A stretch of DNA of 64,000 nucleotides from Paraneptunicella aestuarii (GTDB taxonomy: Bacteria > Pseudomonadota > Gammaproteobacteria > Enterobacterales > Alteromonadaceae). The stretch is from assembly GCF_019900845.1 (NCBI RefSeq), contig NZ_CP074570.1, forward strand, positions 4,464,001-4,528,000, written 5' to 3'. Made by a program: the position numbers and the translations under genes. How positions within the stretch are numbered: the stretch's first letter is position 1; every line of letters begins with the position of its first letter. Positions 63,834 through 64,000 of the stretch are shown here, piece by piece. The notes under the pieces were generated by a model. It saw only the letters and a list, made by a program, of their open reading frames with translations, had not been told where the DNA came from and did not search any database.

Positions 63834-64000
63834 TTACTCTCCTACTACCTGAACCATGTAATAAACTTTATTGATCATGCCACGTACCGCAGGCGTATCT
63901 TCACGCTCTACGACATGACCAATGCGACGCAAACCCAAACCAACCAAAGTCGCTTTATGCTTTGGAAGACGACCAATTGAGCTTTTGGTTTGCTTAATTT
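63834..64000 (-). CDS. rpmD: Ribosomal protein L30, partial
   Basis: The C-terminal 54 residues are in the window ([20 protein letters not shown], then [20 protein letters not shown] and [14 protein letters not shown]). The start lies beyond the right edge. The stop is one base before the rplO start codon. Confidence 0.95.
   Translation of the reverse strand, partial: IKQTKSSIGRLPKHKATLVGLGLRRIGHVVEREDTPAVRGMINKVYYMVQVVGE

Overview
The window is a chromosomal segment of a gammaproteobacterium of moderate G+C content. This is inferred from the gene order glnA-(DUF4124)-ntrB-ntrC, gltBD beside arcB, rpoN-hpf-ptsN-rapZ-npr joined to lptABC-kdsD-yrbG, mlaFEDCB-ibaG-murA, an rrn operon with tRNA-Ile and tRNA-Ala, and the spc/alpha ribosomal block. 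A free-living, probably marine heterotroph is a reasonable guess (secreted Gly-linked nuclease, chemotaxis receptor), but I cannot name the genus.

Layout: 0.3-5.5 kb carries a small secreted protein and the minus-strand glnA / DUF4124 / ntrBC nitrogen-control locus. 5.9-12.3 kb has typA, a GFA-family protein, a DUF2244 membrane protein, a secreted endonuclease I and a TPR lipoprotein. 12.5-31.9 kb is rich in nitrogen genes: glnK-amtB, ggt, a DyP peroxidase, an M16 peptidase pair, aguA-aguB, gltBD, then arcB. 31.9-46 kb is envelope and regulatory housekeeping: mgtE, npr, rapZ, ptsN, hpf, rpoN, lptB-lptA-lptC, kdsD, yrbG, mlaFEDCB, ibaG and murA. 46.5-51.9 kb is the accessory part: a chemotaxis receptor, a 27-repeat type I-C-like CRISPR array with no cas gene in the window, and an IS630-family element. 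51.9-57.8 kb is a complete rrn operon on the minus strand with tandem promoters. 58-58.8 kb encodes a secreted protein built of about eleven 15-residue helical repeats, and 58.9-64 kb is the minus-strand block from rplQ to a partial rpmD.

The unifying theme is nitrogen control. NtrC (0.8 kb), NtrB and sigma-54 (RpoN, 35.4 kb) are both encoded here. Their likely targets glnA and glnK-amtB each have a readable -24/-12 element and upstream NtrC-type TGCACCA dyads. A third dyad lies just ahead of ntrB, and weaker ones precede the chemotaxis receptor and lie between gltB and arcB. The genes acting on glutamine, glutamate, ammonium, agmatine and gamma-glutamyl compounds in the same 30 kb fit this picture.

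The most unusual items are the cas-less CRISPR array, with repeat variants sorted by age and a leader carrying repeated GCTAAYCT motifs; the repeat protein between the rrn promoters and the ribosomal block; a pair of mutually exclusive hairpins upstream of mlaF; duplicated blocks in the 16S-23S spacer; and the absence of kdsC from the kdsD-lptC junction.
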